Below, piece by piece: positions 1 to 7,518 of a stretch of DNA of 47,923 nucleotides. How positions within the stretch are numbered: the first letter of the stretch is position 1; every line of letters starts with the position of its first letter. The position numbers and the translations under genes were made by a program. Source of the stretch: Helicobacter_B zhangjianzhongii (lineage in GTDB: Bacteria > Campylobacterota > Campylobacteria > Campylobacterales > Helicobacteraceae); NCBI RefSeq assembly GCF_030249855.1, contig NZ_JANURN010000011.1, positions 1-47,923 on the forward strand, written 5' to 3'. The notes under the pieces are model-generated. The model did no database searches. It was not told the origin of the DNA and saw only the letters and a program-made list of their open reading frames with translations.

Positions 1-127
1 TATCCGCATCTTCTTTATCAAGTTTGCTAAAGGCATTTAGCATTTCTGTGATATTGGCATTTTTATCCGCTTTTATGGTGTTGGCTAGCAGGGCTAAGTT
101 GGCATCGTTTTCATTGGGGTAGGGGCT
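1..127 (-). pseudogene. Left-edge coding fragment, probably broken
   Basis: On the minus strand an open frame of about 42 codons runs from a stop at 128-130 off the left edge. Its translation (with NDANLALLANTIKADKNANI) looks like real protein rather than noise, but no start codon with a ribosome site lies near its beginning; the first in-frame ATG is at 43. The other minus frames stop within a few codons at 95-115. The simplest reading is a gene frameshifted or truncated near 128, continuing beyond the window. The composition is faintly like the segment before an autotransporter beta-domain, but this is only an impression. Confidence 0.25.
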
Positions 128-259
128 TTAGCAAAGCTATCACATAAGCGAGGGCGATAAATTCTAGAGCAAGGGTGGATCTAAGGGAGACTAGATTGTG
201 AAGCAAAAGATCAAAGAGCTACCGCGAGATAATTGTGTGAAGGTAAAAAGTGGATTCTA

Positions 260-367
260 GCACCCCTTTCCAGATCCCTACGGCACAAGCCAAATCTAAG
301 TGCTCTGCTGTGTTCCCACCCTGAAGCGTTGCCTAGAGATAGCCTTGCATAGGTCTAAAAAGGAGCG
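260..367 (-). ncRNA. ffs: Signal recognition particle RNA (4.5S-like)
   Basis: Small SRP RNA, partner of Ffh in targeting membrane proteins. On the minus strand the SRP domain IV core is clear: TTCAGG-GTG-GGAA-CAC-AGCAGAG, that is a GGAA tetraloop closed by GTG/CAC with the conserved CAGG/AGCAG asymmetric loop. The flanks pair as an extended rod, and the terminal strands (CTCCTTTTT near 366 and GGAAAGGGG near 265) are complementary. A TATAAT box at 373-378 puts the transcript start near 367. Ends are estimated from pairing and promoter position. A copy of the recurrent motif (CTAGAATCCAC followed by T's) lies directly past the 3' end, where a terminator would be. Confidence 0.87.
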
Positions 368-372
368 GGCGG

Positions 373-378
373 ATTATA
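373..378 (-). promoter_or_regulatory. -10 box of the SRP RNA gene
   Basis: A perfect TATAAT on the minus strand, 6 bases before the predicted 5' end of the SRP RNA. No clear -35 box, as is usual in Helicobacter. Confidence 0.7.
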
Positions 379-436
379 GATAGTTTGCACTTAAAGATGG
401 CTAAATATATTAAACAATCTTTTACCCAAAGTGCCT

Positions 437-442
437 TATAAT
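437..442 (+). promoter_or_regulatory. -10 box of the 481-4758 operon
   Basis: Perfect TATAAT in CCTTATAATCGC. It would start transcription near 449, about 30 bases before the GTG start at 481, and can serve the whole plus-strand gene run up to 4758. It stands divergent from the SRP RNA promoter about 60 bases away. Confidence 0.65.
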
Positions 443-480
443 CGCAGAAATCTTGTAAAAGTGTGTGCCAAGGAGAGTGT

Positions 481-846
481 GTGAAAATTGCTATTGTGTG
501 TGCATCAGAATTGCTGCAAAAAAGCCTTGAAATTTATCTCAAAGACTATCTTGCGCCTATAGAGGCGTGCGATTTTGTCATTTCGGATTATCAAAGCTGT
601 GATATGAAGCCTGTATGCTTAGTAGGCACAGCAAATGCCCATATCAAAACACCCTTTACGCAAGAGAGTTTGCTAGCAAATTGCAAGGTGTTTTATGCGA
701 CTTATTGCGCGGAGTCTCTACCTATTTTGCCGCCCAAAGATTCTCGTATTTTTATGCAAATTGATCAGCTATTTACCCAGACACTAGAAGACTTTCGCCA
801 AAAGCTCTATGAGATTTTGCGAGATGGCGGCTACAATGCGCACTAG
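481..846 (+). CDS. Hypothetical protein ahead of rsmD
   Basis: A 121-residue protein I do not recognise. The GTG at 481 is chosen because AAGGAG sits 5 bases upstream (470-475); the frame opens at 463, inside that ribosome site. The protein begins MKIAIVCASELLQKSLEIYL, a beta-alpha pattern like the first strand of a nucleotide-binding or receiver-like fold, and has no signal peptide or membrane segment. It contains several cysteines and no recognisable catalytic motif. Its last 11 bases overlap the start of rsmD, so the two are translationally coupled. It is the first gene of the operon that begins at the TATAAT at 437. Confidence 0.75.
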   Translation: MKIAIVCASELLQKSLEIYLKDYLAPIEACDFVISDYQSCDMKPVCLVGTANAHIKTPFTQESLLANCKVFYATYCAESLPILPPKDSRIFMQIDQLFTQTLEDFRQKLYEILRDGGYNAH

Positions 847-1516
847 CAAGCCAAGCTCCGCTAAATCCCTAAAAATCTTGCGCGTGATAGGGGGGAAATG
901 GCGAGGGCTCAAGCTCTTTGCCCCAGAATCTAGCCTTGATTCTAGCTCTATGCACCCCACTCGCCCGACAAAATCTATTGTCAAGGAATCGTGCTTTAAT
1001 ACCATTGGCGGGGATATTTATGGAGCTTGCTTTATCGAGGGATTTGCCGGGAGTGGTAGTATGGGGATAGAAGCGTTGAGCTTAGGGGCTAGTGTGGCGG
1101 TGTTTTGCGAGCGTGATGAAAAGGCACTGCAAGCCTTGCGGAGAAATCTCAATCTCCTGCCAATTGCAATCCTAGAATCCATCTCCCTAGAATCTACCAC
1201 AAACGCTCACGCAAAGCCCCCTTGTGCTTGTATCGTGCAGGGCGATAGCTTTAGCAATCTTACAGATATATTGCACACTTGTGCTATGCCTAGTATTCTC
1301 TATCTTGATCCGCCCTTTTGTATCCGCCAAAATTATGCTGATATTTATGAAAAATGTGCTAATCTTATCGACTCTGTCGCTAGCCCATATCTCAAGCTTA
1401 TTATCATCGAGCATAGTAGTGGATATACATTTGCGGATGTGATTGGGGATTTTACCCAGAGTAAAACTAGGCGATTTGGTAAAAGCGCATTGACTTATTT
1501 CACAAAAGGAGCATAA
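836..1516 (+). CDS. rsmD: 16S rRNA (guanine(966)-N(2))-methyltransferase
   Basis: 226 residues, the usual family size. It methylates G966 of 16S rRNA in the small subunit with S-adenosylmethionine. Visible: the N-terminal RVIGGKWRGLKL, the basic PTRPTKSIVKESCFN stretch, the SAM loop FAGSGSMGIEALSLGA (about 70-85) and the catalytic DPPF of N6/N2-methyltransferases at 158-161. ATG 836 is chosen over the in-frame ATG 809 because family members begin just before the RVIGG motif and 836 gives the smaller overlap. The gene overlaps its predecessor by 11 bases, and its stop abuts fliL. Between residues 112 and 131 is a loose insert (LESISLESTTNAHAKPP) coded partly by copies of the recurrent CTAGAATC word. 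Confidence 0.9.
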   Translation: MRTSKPSSAKSLKILRVIGGKWRGLKLFAPESSLDSSSMHPTRPTKSIVKESCFNTIGGDIYGACFIEGFAGSGSMGIEALSLGASVAVFCERDEKALQALRRNLNLLPIAILESISLESTTNAHAKPPCACIVQGDSFSNLTDILHTCAMPSILYLDPPFCIRQNYADIYEKCANLIDSVASPYLKLIIIEHSSGYTFADVIGDFTQSKTRRFGKSALTYFTKGA

Positions 1517-2062
1517 ATGGCAGAAGAGCAAGAAGGACAAGAGCAGCAAAAAGGCGGTAGCAAAACGATGTTGTTCGTGATCATTGGGGCGGTGCTTGTC
1601 CTAATTATCGTGGGTGTTGTGGTGATTATGCTGATGAGTGGAGGTGGAGAAGAGGAAGAAGAAGCGCAGGCACCCAAACAAGAGCAAAAGCAAGGTGCCA
1701 AAAAGCCAGCTGGATCGGTGGGCACTGATGTGGCGTTGATGAATGTAGGACCGATTTTACCTGTTACAGCTAAAGAGCCTTTGATCATCAATCTCTCCAC
1801 GCAAGGGCGCGATGCGTATTTGTCTATTCAGCTATCCATTGGACTTAGTAGCGATAAATTGCAAGTAGAAGCCGAGCGCAAGCTAGATATTATCAAAGAT
1901 ACATTTATTGATGTGTTTTCTACCAAAACACCTGAAGAGCTTAAAACCTCTAAGGGTATGAATCGCGCACTTGAAGAGGCTAGAAATAGAATCAATGAAT
2001 TTTTAGTAGATGGGCAAGTAACGCATATATTCCGCACAAATGCCTTTATCCAGCAGGGCTAG
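1517..2062 (+). CDS. fliL: Flagellar basal body-associated protein FliL
   Basis: 181 residues. FliL surrounds the flagellar stator units in the inner membrane and supports motor torque. A short charged cytoplasmic start is followed by one strong membrane helix (about 17-40), an acidic Glu-rich then Gln/Lys-rich linker (44-62), and the periplasmic stomatin-like domain with EPLIINLSTQGRDAYLSIQL and the ending IRDTFIDVFSTKT/VTHIFRTNAFIQQG-type region. The ATG follows the rsmD stop with no gap, and the ribosome site AAAAGGAG lies inside the rsmD end. In epsilonproteobacteria fliL commonly sits next to acpS rather than in a large flagellar operon, as here. Confidence 0.92.
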   Translation: MAEEQEGQEQQKGGSKTMLFVIIGAVLVLIIVGVVVIMLMSGGGEEEEEAQAPKQEQKQGAKKPAGSVGTDVALMNVGPILPVTAKEPLIINLSTQGRDAYLSIQLSIGLSSDKLQVEAERKLDIIKDTFIDVFSTKTPEELKTSKGMNRALEEARNRINEFLVDGQVTHIFRTNAFIQQG

Positions 2063-2071
2063 CTAGAATCT

Positions 2072-2434
2072 ATGATAGGCATCGATCTTGTCAAAATCTC
2101 TCGAGTCGAGCGTGCTATCGAGCGTTATGGCGAGAAATTTTTGGCGAGATTTTTATGCGAGAGTGAGCGAGAGATTTTAGCACATAAGGCGTATGCCCCT
2201 AGGAGTGTGGCGGGATTTTGGGCGGCTAAGGAGGCGTGTGCCAAAGCACTTGGCGTGGGGATTGGCGATAGGCTTAGGTTTGTCGATATGTGCTTATCTT
2301 ACGCGCCTACAAATGCCCCACTTCTAAAACTGGATTCTAGGAAATGCGCAGAATTTGGCGTAGAATCTTTGGCGGTTAGTGTGAGCCACGATGGTGGGTT
2401 TGCGATCGCTGTGGTGGCGATTAAATATAGCTAG
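2072..2434 (+). CDS. acpS: Holo-[acyl-carrier-protein] synthase
   Basis: 120 residues. Transfers 4'-phosphopantetheine from CoA to acyl carrier protein, needed for fatty acid synthesis. The magnesium ligands are visible: Asp5 in MIGIDLVKI and Glu54 in the FWAAKEACAKALG motif (49-61), plus the late VSVSHDGGFAIAVV strand. Length matches the family. It starts 9 bases after fliL, and its end overlaps the opened 5' part of the next reading frame but not the chosen leuD start. Confidence 0.94.
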   Translation: MIGIDLVKISRVERAIERYGEKFLARFLCESEREILAHKAYAPRSVAGFWAAKEACAKALGVGIGDRLRFVDMCLSYAPTNAPLLKLDSRKCAEFGVESLAVSVSHDGGFAIAVVAIKYS

Positions 2435-2447
2435 GAAAGGGATGGAT

Positions 2448-2942
2448 ATGGCACAAGAGAGATTTGAAGGTAAGGTGTGGAGATTTGGGGCAAATATCGA
2501 TACAGATGTGATTATCGCCGCGCGCTATCTTAATACAAGCGATGAAAATATCTTGGCACGCCATATTATGGAAGATGCGCGTGCGGGATTTGCAGATATG
2601 GTAGCAAGTGGGGATATTATCGTGGCAGATGAGAATTTTGGCTGTGGGAGTAGCAGGGAGCACGCCCCACTTGCGTTAAAGGCAGCTGGGATTGCTTGTG
2701 TGATTGCCCCGAGCTTTGCTAGGATTTTCTATCGCAATGCCTTTAATATGGGATTGCTCATTTTAGAATGCGATGAAGTGGGGGGTATTAGCGAGGGGGA
2801 TAGGTTGGCAGTTGATGTAGTCAAAGGAGAGATTATCAATCAAACAACTAGCCACATTTATCACTTCAAGCCTATTCCGGCGTTTATGCGAGAGCTATTG
2901 CAAAGTGGTGGGCTTATCGAGTATGCCAAGAAGCAGTTATAG
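2448..2942 (+). CDS. leuD: 3-isopropylmalate dehydratase small subunit
   Basis: 164 residues. With LeuC it isomerises 2- to 3-isopropylmalate in leucine synthesis. Seen: KVWRFGANIDTDVI at 9-22, GCGSSREHA at 65-73 (the aconitase swivel-domain substrate loop) and APSFARIFYRNAFNMGL. The frame is open further upstream into acpS; ATG 2448 is preferred, with AGGAAAGGG ending 6 bases before, and 2442 is possible. The size is that of the bacterial/archaeal short LeuD type. leuC and leuA are not in the window, so the leucine pathway is split in this genome. Confidence 0.93.
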   Translation: MAQERFEGKVWRFGANIDTDVIIAARYLNTSDENILARHIMEDARAGFADMVASGDIIVADENFGCGSSREHAPLALKAAGIACVIAPSFARIFYRNAFNMGLLILECDEVGGISEGDRLAVDVVKGEIINQTTSHIYHFKPIPAFMRELLQSGGLIEYAKKQL

Positions 2943-2966
2943 GCTAATGTGGAGCAAGGAGCAAAG

Positions 2967-4052
2967 ATGGCAGAATCCATAGCAGTCATCAAAGGTGATG
3001 GGATTGGCGTAGAGATTGTCGATGAAGCATTGAAGGTCTTGCGTGTAGTGTGTGAGCGATTTGACATAGCTTGTGAGTGTAGTGAGTATATGATGGGTGG
3101 GTGTGCGTATGATAACTACGGCGATCCACTGCCCAAAGAGAGCTTGCAAGGGGCGTTGCAGGCAAAAGCGGTGCTATTTGGTGCTATAGGTGGGGCAAAG
3201 TGGGAGAATCTCCCTAAAGACAAACGCCCAGAATCTGGGCTTTTACGCTTGCGTAAGGAGCTTGGTGTCTTTGCGAATCTGCGTCCTGCTATGGTTTTTG
3301 ATGAGCTGGTAGAAGCAAGTGCATTGAAGCCAGAGGTGATTACAGGTGTGGATATTTTGATCGTGCGTGAGCTTATATCTGGGATTTACTTTGGAGAGCC
3401 AAGGGGCAAGGAAAAGAATCGCGCATATAATACTATGGCATATAGTGTGCAAGAGATTGAGCGGATCGCGCATAAGGCATTTGCTCTAGCGTTATCGCGC
3501 TCTAAGAAGCTTTGCTCGGTGGATAAGGCAAATGTGCTTGAAGTAAGTGAGCTTTGGCGAGAGGTGGTAGAGCGCGTGGCAAAAGAATATCCACAAGTTG
3601 CGCTAAGTCATCAATATGTCGATAATGCAAGTATGCAGCTTATCCGCGATCCTAGGCAGTTTGATGTGGTGCTTACAGGCAATCTTTTTGGCGATATTTT
3701 GAGTGATGAAGCAAGCCAGATCACTGGGTCTATCGGCTTGCTGCCAAGTGCTAGCGTGGGTGAGTCCCACGCTATTTATGAGCCCATTCACGGCTCTGCG
3801 CCTGATATAGCAGGGCAGGGTGTTGCTAATCCAATTGCAGCTATCCTTAGTATGGCTATGATGCTTGAGATCTCGCTTAATCACGCAAAGGCTGCAAATG
3901 CTGTGCGCAAGGCAGTTTCATCGGTGCTAAAGGCAGGTGCGCGCACGCAAGATATAGCACGCTTTGGGTGCAAGAAGCTTTGCAGCACACAGGAGATGGG
4001 TGATCTCATCGCACAAGCCGTTGCGCGATCTGTTTTGTCGGAGGAAGTGTGA
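2967..4052 (+). CDS. leuB: 3-isopropylmalate dehydrogenase
   Basis: 361 residues. NAD-dependent oxidative decarboxylation of 3-isopropylmalate, the third leucine-specific step. Visible: IAVIKGDGIGVEIVDEA at the start, the LGVFANLRPA and RELISGIYFGEPRG active-site stretches, the magnesium-binding LFGDILSDEASQITGSIG, and the NAD loop YEPIHGSAPDIAGQGVANP. ATG 2967 has AAGGAG at 2957-2961; an in-frame GTG at 2949 lies before that ribosome site and is unlikely. It follows leuD by 24 bases, and its stop TGA shares its A with the next gene's ATG. Confidence 0.95.
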   Translation: MAESIAVIKGDGIGVEIVDEALKVLRVVCERFDIACECSEYMMGGCAYDNYGDPLPKESLQGALQAKAVLFGAIGGAKWENLPKDKRPESGLLRLRKELGVFANLRPAMVFDELVEASALKPEVITGVDILIVRELISGIYFGEPRGKEKNRAYNTMAYSVQEIERIAHKAFALALSRSKKLCSVDKANVLEVSELWREVVERVAKEYPQVALSHQYVDNASMQLIRDPRQFDVVLTGNLFGDILSDEASQITGSIGLLPSASVGESHAIYEPIHGSAPDIAGQGVANPIAAILSMAMMLEISLNHAKAANAVRKAVSSVLKAGARTQDIARFGCKKLCSTQEMGDLIAQAVARSVLSEEV

Positions 4053-4297
4053 TGGCGATACACACAAGCACGCTTGCTAGTATTTATGAAATGCAGGGCT
4101 ATAATGAAGAAGCGATAGTGATTTATGAAGAGCTGTTGAAAAAAGATCCGCATAATCAAGAAGCAAAGCTAGCCTTAATCCGCCTAAAGACAAAAAAGCA
4201 CCATTTCAGCGGGGTCAATCAAGACAAGCTCGCATTATTTGTCAATGCAAAAACACAAAGTGATTACCAAAAGCTTGAGCAATGGCTTTTGGGCTAG
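4052..4297 (+). CDS. Small TPR-like protein
   Basis: 81 residues, ATG overlapping the leuB stop by one base (TGATG) with GGAGGAAG just upstream, so translation is coupled to leuB. Residues 5-45 (LASIYEMQGYNEEAIVIYEELLKKDPHNQEAKLALIRL, read in two parts) fit one tetratricopeptide repeat plus a following helix. The rest (NQDKLALFVNAKTQSDYQKLEQWLLG) is helical. No signal peptide. Probably a cytoplasmic protein-protein adaptor; the partner is unknown. The next gene is 32 bases on and probably works with it. Confidence 0.8.
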   Translation: MAIHTSTLASIYEMQGYNEEAIVIYEELLKKDPHNQEAKLALIRLKTKKHHFSGVNQDKLALFVNAKTQSDYQKLEQWLLG

Positions 4298-4329
4298 CGG
4301 CAGTTTAAGCGATAGGAATAGGAGCAAAT

Positions 4330-4758
4330 ATGGGAGATAACACAGAGCTAAAAGATCTTATCTTGCAAACCCTTGATGAAGTGGCAAGAGATCCAAATGA
4401 TATATCTAAAGATGAATCAATCCAGCCCATAGAATCTATGGCAAAGCAAAAACTGGATTCTAGTGATCCTAGCCCAGATCTTGCCAATACGCCAAAGCCC
4501 AAGATGACTCTACCAAAGACTAGCATAGAATCTAGCCCGATAAAAGAGGGTAAAATCATCGCGCCAAGTGCGCAGGACTGCGGGCTAAGTCAAGAGAGCT
4601 TGCTGCTTTTAGAAAATCTTAGGGAGAAGCTGCTCGTGCTTTTTGAGGGGCTAAAAATGCCAGAGCTACAAGATACACAAAATAAGCTTGATTTGGTGGT
4701 GCGATTTTTGCAATATCAACTATGTATGATTGATGAGATTTTGCAAAAAAGCAAGTAG
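4330..4758 (+). CDS. CiaD-like hypothetical protein
   Basis: 142 residues, ATG after ATAGGAG. Three parts are visible: a short acidic helix at the start (MGDNTELKDLILQTLDEVAR), a long low-complexity Ser/Pro/Lys linker (about 25-85) containing several copies of the recurrent GATTCTAG word read as LDSS or IESS, and a compact helical C-terminal domain (LREKLLVLFEGLKMPELQD then KLDLVVRFLQYQLCMIDEIL). That C-terminal domain resembles the one named after Campylobacter CiaD, found across epsilonproteobacteria; I infer this from pattern memory only. Last gene of the 481-4758 run. Confidence 0.75.
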   Translation: MGDNTELKDLILQTLDEVARDPNDISKDESIQPIESMAKQKLDSSDPSPDLANTPKPKMTLPKTSIESSPIKEGKIIAPSAQDCGLSQESLLLLENLREKLLVLFEGLKMPELQDTQNKLDLVVRFLQYQLCMIDEILQKSK

Positions 4759-4800
4759 AAGAGGTGTGGTAATTTTGTAAAGGATTTACCTAAGAATTGC

Positions 4801-4806
4801 TACAAT
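4801..4806 (+). promoter_or_regulatory. Extended -10 promoter of the stress protein gene
   Basis: TTGCTACAAT, an extended -10 of the typical Helicobacter/Campylobacter type, 27 bases before the ATG at 4833, preceded by an AT-rich stretch. Confidence 0.7.
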
Positions 4807-4832
4807 AGGACAATTTATCATAAGGAGAATGT

Positions 4833-5249
4833 ATGGCGAAGTTGTTGTTTGGTGTGAGTGATACAGAGGAGTGTCGCGCAGCGATAAAGACAATCATCAG
4901 GCTTTTTGGACATAGGCAGGAAGTGGAGCTTACGCTCTTACATGTAACTCCAGAGGTGCTTGTATATGCGGAGAGTGGGATTGTGGATTATGGAATGATT
5001 GAGAATATCGAAAACGAAAAAAGCAATGAAATTTTAGATGAATTTGAGCAGACATTTAAGGCAGAAGGCATAGCGTGTAAAAAGATTTTGCGCACGGGCA
5101 ATCCTATCGATGTGATGCTAGAAATCGCCGATGATTATGACTTGCTTGTCATCGGTGCTAGCGAGTCTTCCTTGCTTCATAGGATTTTTAGCTCACATCA
5201 AAATAGCTTTGTAAGCTCCTCTCCTATTCCGGTGCTTGTGGCTAAGTAG
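4833..5249 (+). CDS. Universal stress protein (UspA family)
   Basis: 138 residues, one Usp domain. Starts KLLFGVSDTEECRAAIKTII, has the VELTLLHVTPEVLVYAE strand-loop and the late DYDLLVIGASESSLLHRIF. The usual ATP-binding signature G-x2-G-x9-G-S/T is degenerate (GASESSLLHRIFSSHQNSF), so it may belong to the non-ATP-binding branch. Own promoter at 4801 and ribosome site AAGGAG. Role in stress survival is inferred from the family. Confidence 0.87.
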   Translation: MAKLLFGVSDTEECRAAIKTIIRLFGHRQEVELTLLHVTPEVLVYAESGIVDYGMIENIENEKSNEILDEFEQTFKAEGIACKKILRTGNPIDVMLEIADDYDLLVIGASESSLLHRIFSSHQNSFVSSSPIPVLVAK

Positions 5250-5257
5250 GAGTGATA

Positions 5258-6883
5258 ATGCGCACTTATGTGCATATATTGGGGATTGTAGCAGTAGCTA
5301 CTTCGGCTAGCTTTGGGCTGGAGTTTGGCGTTATGGGCAATGTCTCTGCCGGTATGGGTGGGGCAGGGGTCGCGCTCAAAAACTCTCCCTTTGCTCTCTA
5401 CTATAATCCCGCGCTTTTAAGTGCAGAAAATAGCGTGCGGTTTGGGTATTCTCTTGGGATTGGCGTGCGAGAGAAAAATCTCGATAAAATCGCTAATATC
5501 AACCTTGAAAACTTCGCTGCTAGCGCAGAGAAGTTTGCCTCTCTTATAGGTGGTGCTGTGAGTGGTGGCACAGGAAATACAAGTGCTTTTGAGAGTGTTT
5601 TAGACTCTGCGCTTGATAAGACGCTGGGTGGTGGCAGCACAGGACAGACCCTAGAGCAAAAGCTTGAAGCCTTCCAAACGCAAAATCCAGACCCAAGCCA
5701 ATGGGGGCAGCTTGTTGAAAATATCAAGCAAGAAGCTGGCTCTTCACAAGCACTCTCGCAAGAGCAAAAAGATCTTTTAGACTCTCTGGCTGGGAGTGTG
5801 GATTTTGGAAATTTGCAAGTGGATTCTAGCGGCAATATCACAAATATTGAGATAAATTTCGGTGGGAATCTAGGGCTGGATCAGGCTATCAAAGATTTTG
5901 CTAATCTTAAGAGTGCGCTAGAAGAAAACGCGCTTAATTTCACAAGCCAAAATGGCGTGGCACTGCAGTTTGCCCCTGCATTTTTGCGCGGGACTTTGGG
6001 GACATTTGGCGTGGGGCTTTTTTCATCATTTTATGGTGCGACTTCGGCAAAAATTGATCCAAACCGCACAGCACTCATCATTGCTTCAGGCAAGGATTAT
6101 TATAAAATTGATGCAAAAGGTGGCAATTTTTCTTATACACAAACAACAAAAGATGATTACGAGCAGCATTCTCTTGAATACGCCTTGCAGCAGGGCAATG
6201 CACACTCTATCCTTACGCGCGGATTTTGGATCACAGAGATCCCCATAGGCTATGCGCATACCTTTTACTTTAGTAATGTCAATTGGAATCTAGGCGTGTC
6301 TGCGCGTTTAATGAGTGCTAGTAACACAGTGAGCAATATCGCTCTCTCAACTAAAACAGATTTTGCCACAGAGGGGAAAAACTTCTTAGCAGGGAAAAAC
6401 TTTGAGACAAAGACCGCAGTCGCAGTGGATCTAGGGACTATGCTAGAGATTGATCTGCCTAATTTCCGCTATCTTAGCTTTGGCGTTGTGGCAAAAAATA
6501 TCAATACCCCCACTTTCCAATACAGCACCGGTGAAGTTGCCATAAAGCCCCAATATCGCGCTGGAATAGCGTATAATCAAAATAATTTTGTCTTTGCTTT
6601 TGATGTGGATTTATGGAAAAATGAAATGTTAAGTGATAGCTTCAATCGCCCCTTTAGTCAAATGATAGGCGGTGGCGTGAAGTTTGATATTAAAGCTTTT
6701 GATTTGCGCGTGGGGCTTATGAAAGATATGCGCCAAGATGATGGGCTTATCATCACAGGTGGGGTAAATATCTTAGGCTTTTTAGATGTGGCTGTGCAGG
6801 CTGGCACAGAGCTAGGAGAAGCTCAAGGCTACCGCTTCCCTCGCTATCTTAATGTGCGTGTGGGTGGAAATATTTCATTTTGA
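5258..6883 (+). CDS. TraF/FadL-like outer membrane beta-barrel protein
   Basis: 541 residues with an N-terminal signal peptide (about 1-20, ending ATSASFG). The mature protein starts with LEFGVMGNVSAGMGGAGVAL and then ALYYNPALLS, the start pattern of the family often labelled conjugal transfer protein TraF (TraF_2), a FadL-related outer membrane barrel. The rest alternates amphipathic strands (GVGLFSSFYGA, NLGVSARLMSA, FAFDVDLWKN, ITGGVNILGFLDVAVQAG) and ends in an aromatic-terminal strand (RVGGNISF). Residues about 95-230 are a Gln/Ser-rich helical insert. ATG 5258 has TAGGAG 5 bases before, overlapping the stop of the stress protein gene. No other conjugation genes are nearby, so a general porin or hydrophobic-solute role is more likely than DNA transfer. 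Confidence 0.8.
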   Translation: MRTYVHILGIVAVATSASFGLEFGVMGNVSAGMGGAGVALKNSPFALYYNPALLSAENSVRFGYSLGIGVREKNLDKIANINLENFAASAEKFASLIGGAVSGGTGNTSAFESVLDSALDKTLGGGSTGQTLEQKLEAFQTQNPDPSQWGQLVENIKQEAGSSQALSQEQKDLLDSLAGSVDFGNLQVDSSGNITNIEINFGGNLGLDQAIKDFANLKSALEENALNFTSQNGVALQFAPAFLRGTLGTFGVGLFSSFYGATSAKIDPNRTALIIASGKDYYKIDAKGGNFSYTQTTKDDYEQHSLEYALQQGNAHSILTRGFWITEIPIGYAHTFYFSNVNWNLGVSARLMSASNTVSNIALSTKTDFATEGKNFLAGKNFETKTAVAVDLGTMLEIDLPNFRYLSFGVVAKNINTPTFQYSTGEVAIKPQYRAGIAYNQNNFVFAFDVDLWKNEMLSDSFNRPFSQMIGGGVKFDIKAFDLRVGLMKDMRQDDGLIITGGVNILGFLDVAVQAGTELGEAQGYRFPRYLNVRVGGNISF

Positions 6884-7032
6884 TAGTGGATTCTAGGGCA
6901 AGCACTAGCACCGTGCAAATCCACAAAGCAAGCCAATTTCTCTCACTTCGATCAGACTTTGCTTGCGTGGCGATTTAGAATCTAATTTGCAAAGCTCTAA
7001 ATTCTAGGTTTTAATGAGTGCAGTGCTAGAAT

Positions 7033-7509
7033 CTAATTTTGTGCGGCTTTGTGTTTGGCTCTATGTGTGTTGCGCTCGTGCCATAGCCAAGATATGATCA
7101 AAATCCCCACGCCAATATCAATGCAAACATCAGCAAAGTTAAATATCGCAAACTCAAACCAATAATGCCAATACACATAATCCACCACCTTGCCATATAC
7201 AAAGCGATCAATCACATTGCCTATCCCACCTCCTAGGATAAAGCCAAAGCCCAGCCAATACTGCCTAAACGCTCCATTTGCTAATGTCAAATACAAGCCT
7301 AGCCCCGCTAGCAGCGCGATTTGTATCCACTTAAGCCACCCTTGCAAAAACGCAAACATCGAAAATGCCACGCCATCATTATAGACAAGCACGATAGAAA
7401 CTGCCCGACTCTCCCAGCGGAATCCTTCTAACACTTGAATCTTAAGCCACTGATCTAGCACAATAACGCCAATAAGAATAGCCAAAAACCACACTATGCG
7501 TATTTTCAT
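7033..7509 (-). CDS. lspA: Lipoprotein signal peptidase (signal peptidase II)
   Basis: 158 residues, four membrane helices. It cuts the signal peptide of prolipoproteins before the lipidated cysteine. The two catalytic aspartates are in GGGIGNVIDRFVYGKVVDYV and FAIFNFADVCIDIGV, and the conserved Asn is in VYNDGVAFSM. ATG 7509 is preferred over GTG 7518. It lies 9 bases past the glmM stop on the same strand and is coupled to it. Substrates in this window would include the lipoproteins at 25353 and 25526. Confidence 0.94.
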   Translation of the reverse strand: MKIRIVWFLAILIGVIVLDQWLKIQVLEGFRWESRAVSIVLVYNDGVAFSMFAFLQGWLKWIQIALLAGLGLYLTLANGAFRQYWLGFGFILGGGIGNVIDRFVYGKVVDYVYWHYWFEFAIFNFADVCIDIGVGILIISWLWHERNTHRAKHKAAQN

Positions 7510-7518
7510 CGCGCACAC

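Noticed and set aside
5401..5841. 146-codon minus frame inside the TraF-like gene
   Set aside because: Ser/Cys-rich shadow; the plus frame has signal peptide, family motif and ribosome site.
4818..6883. Conjugative element or plasmid remnant, suggested by the TraF-like name
   Set aside because: No relaxase, type IV secretion or integrase genes anywhere; flanks are housekeeping.
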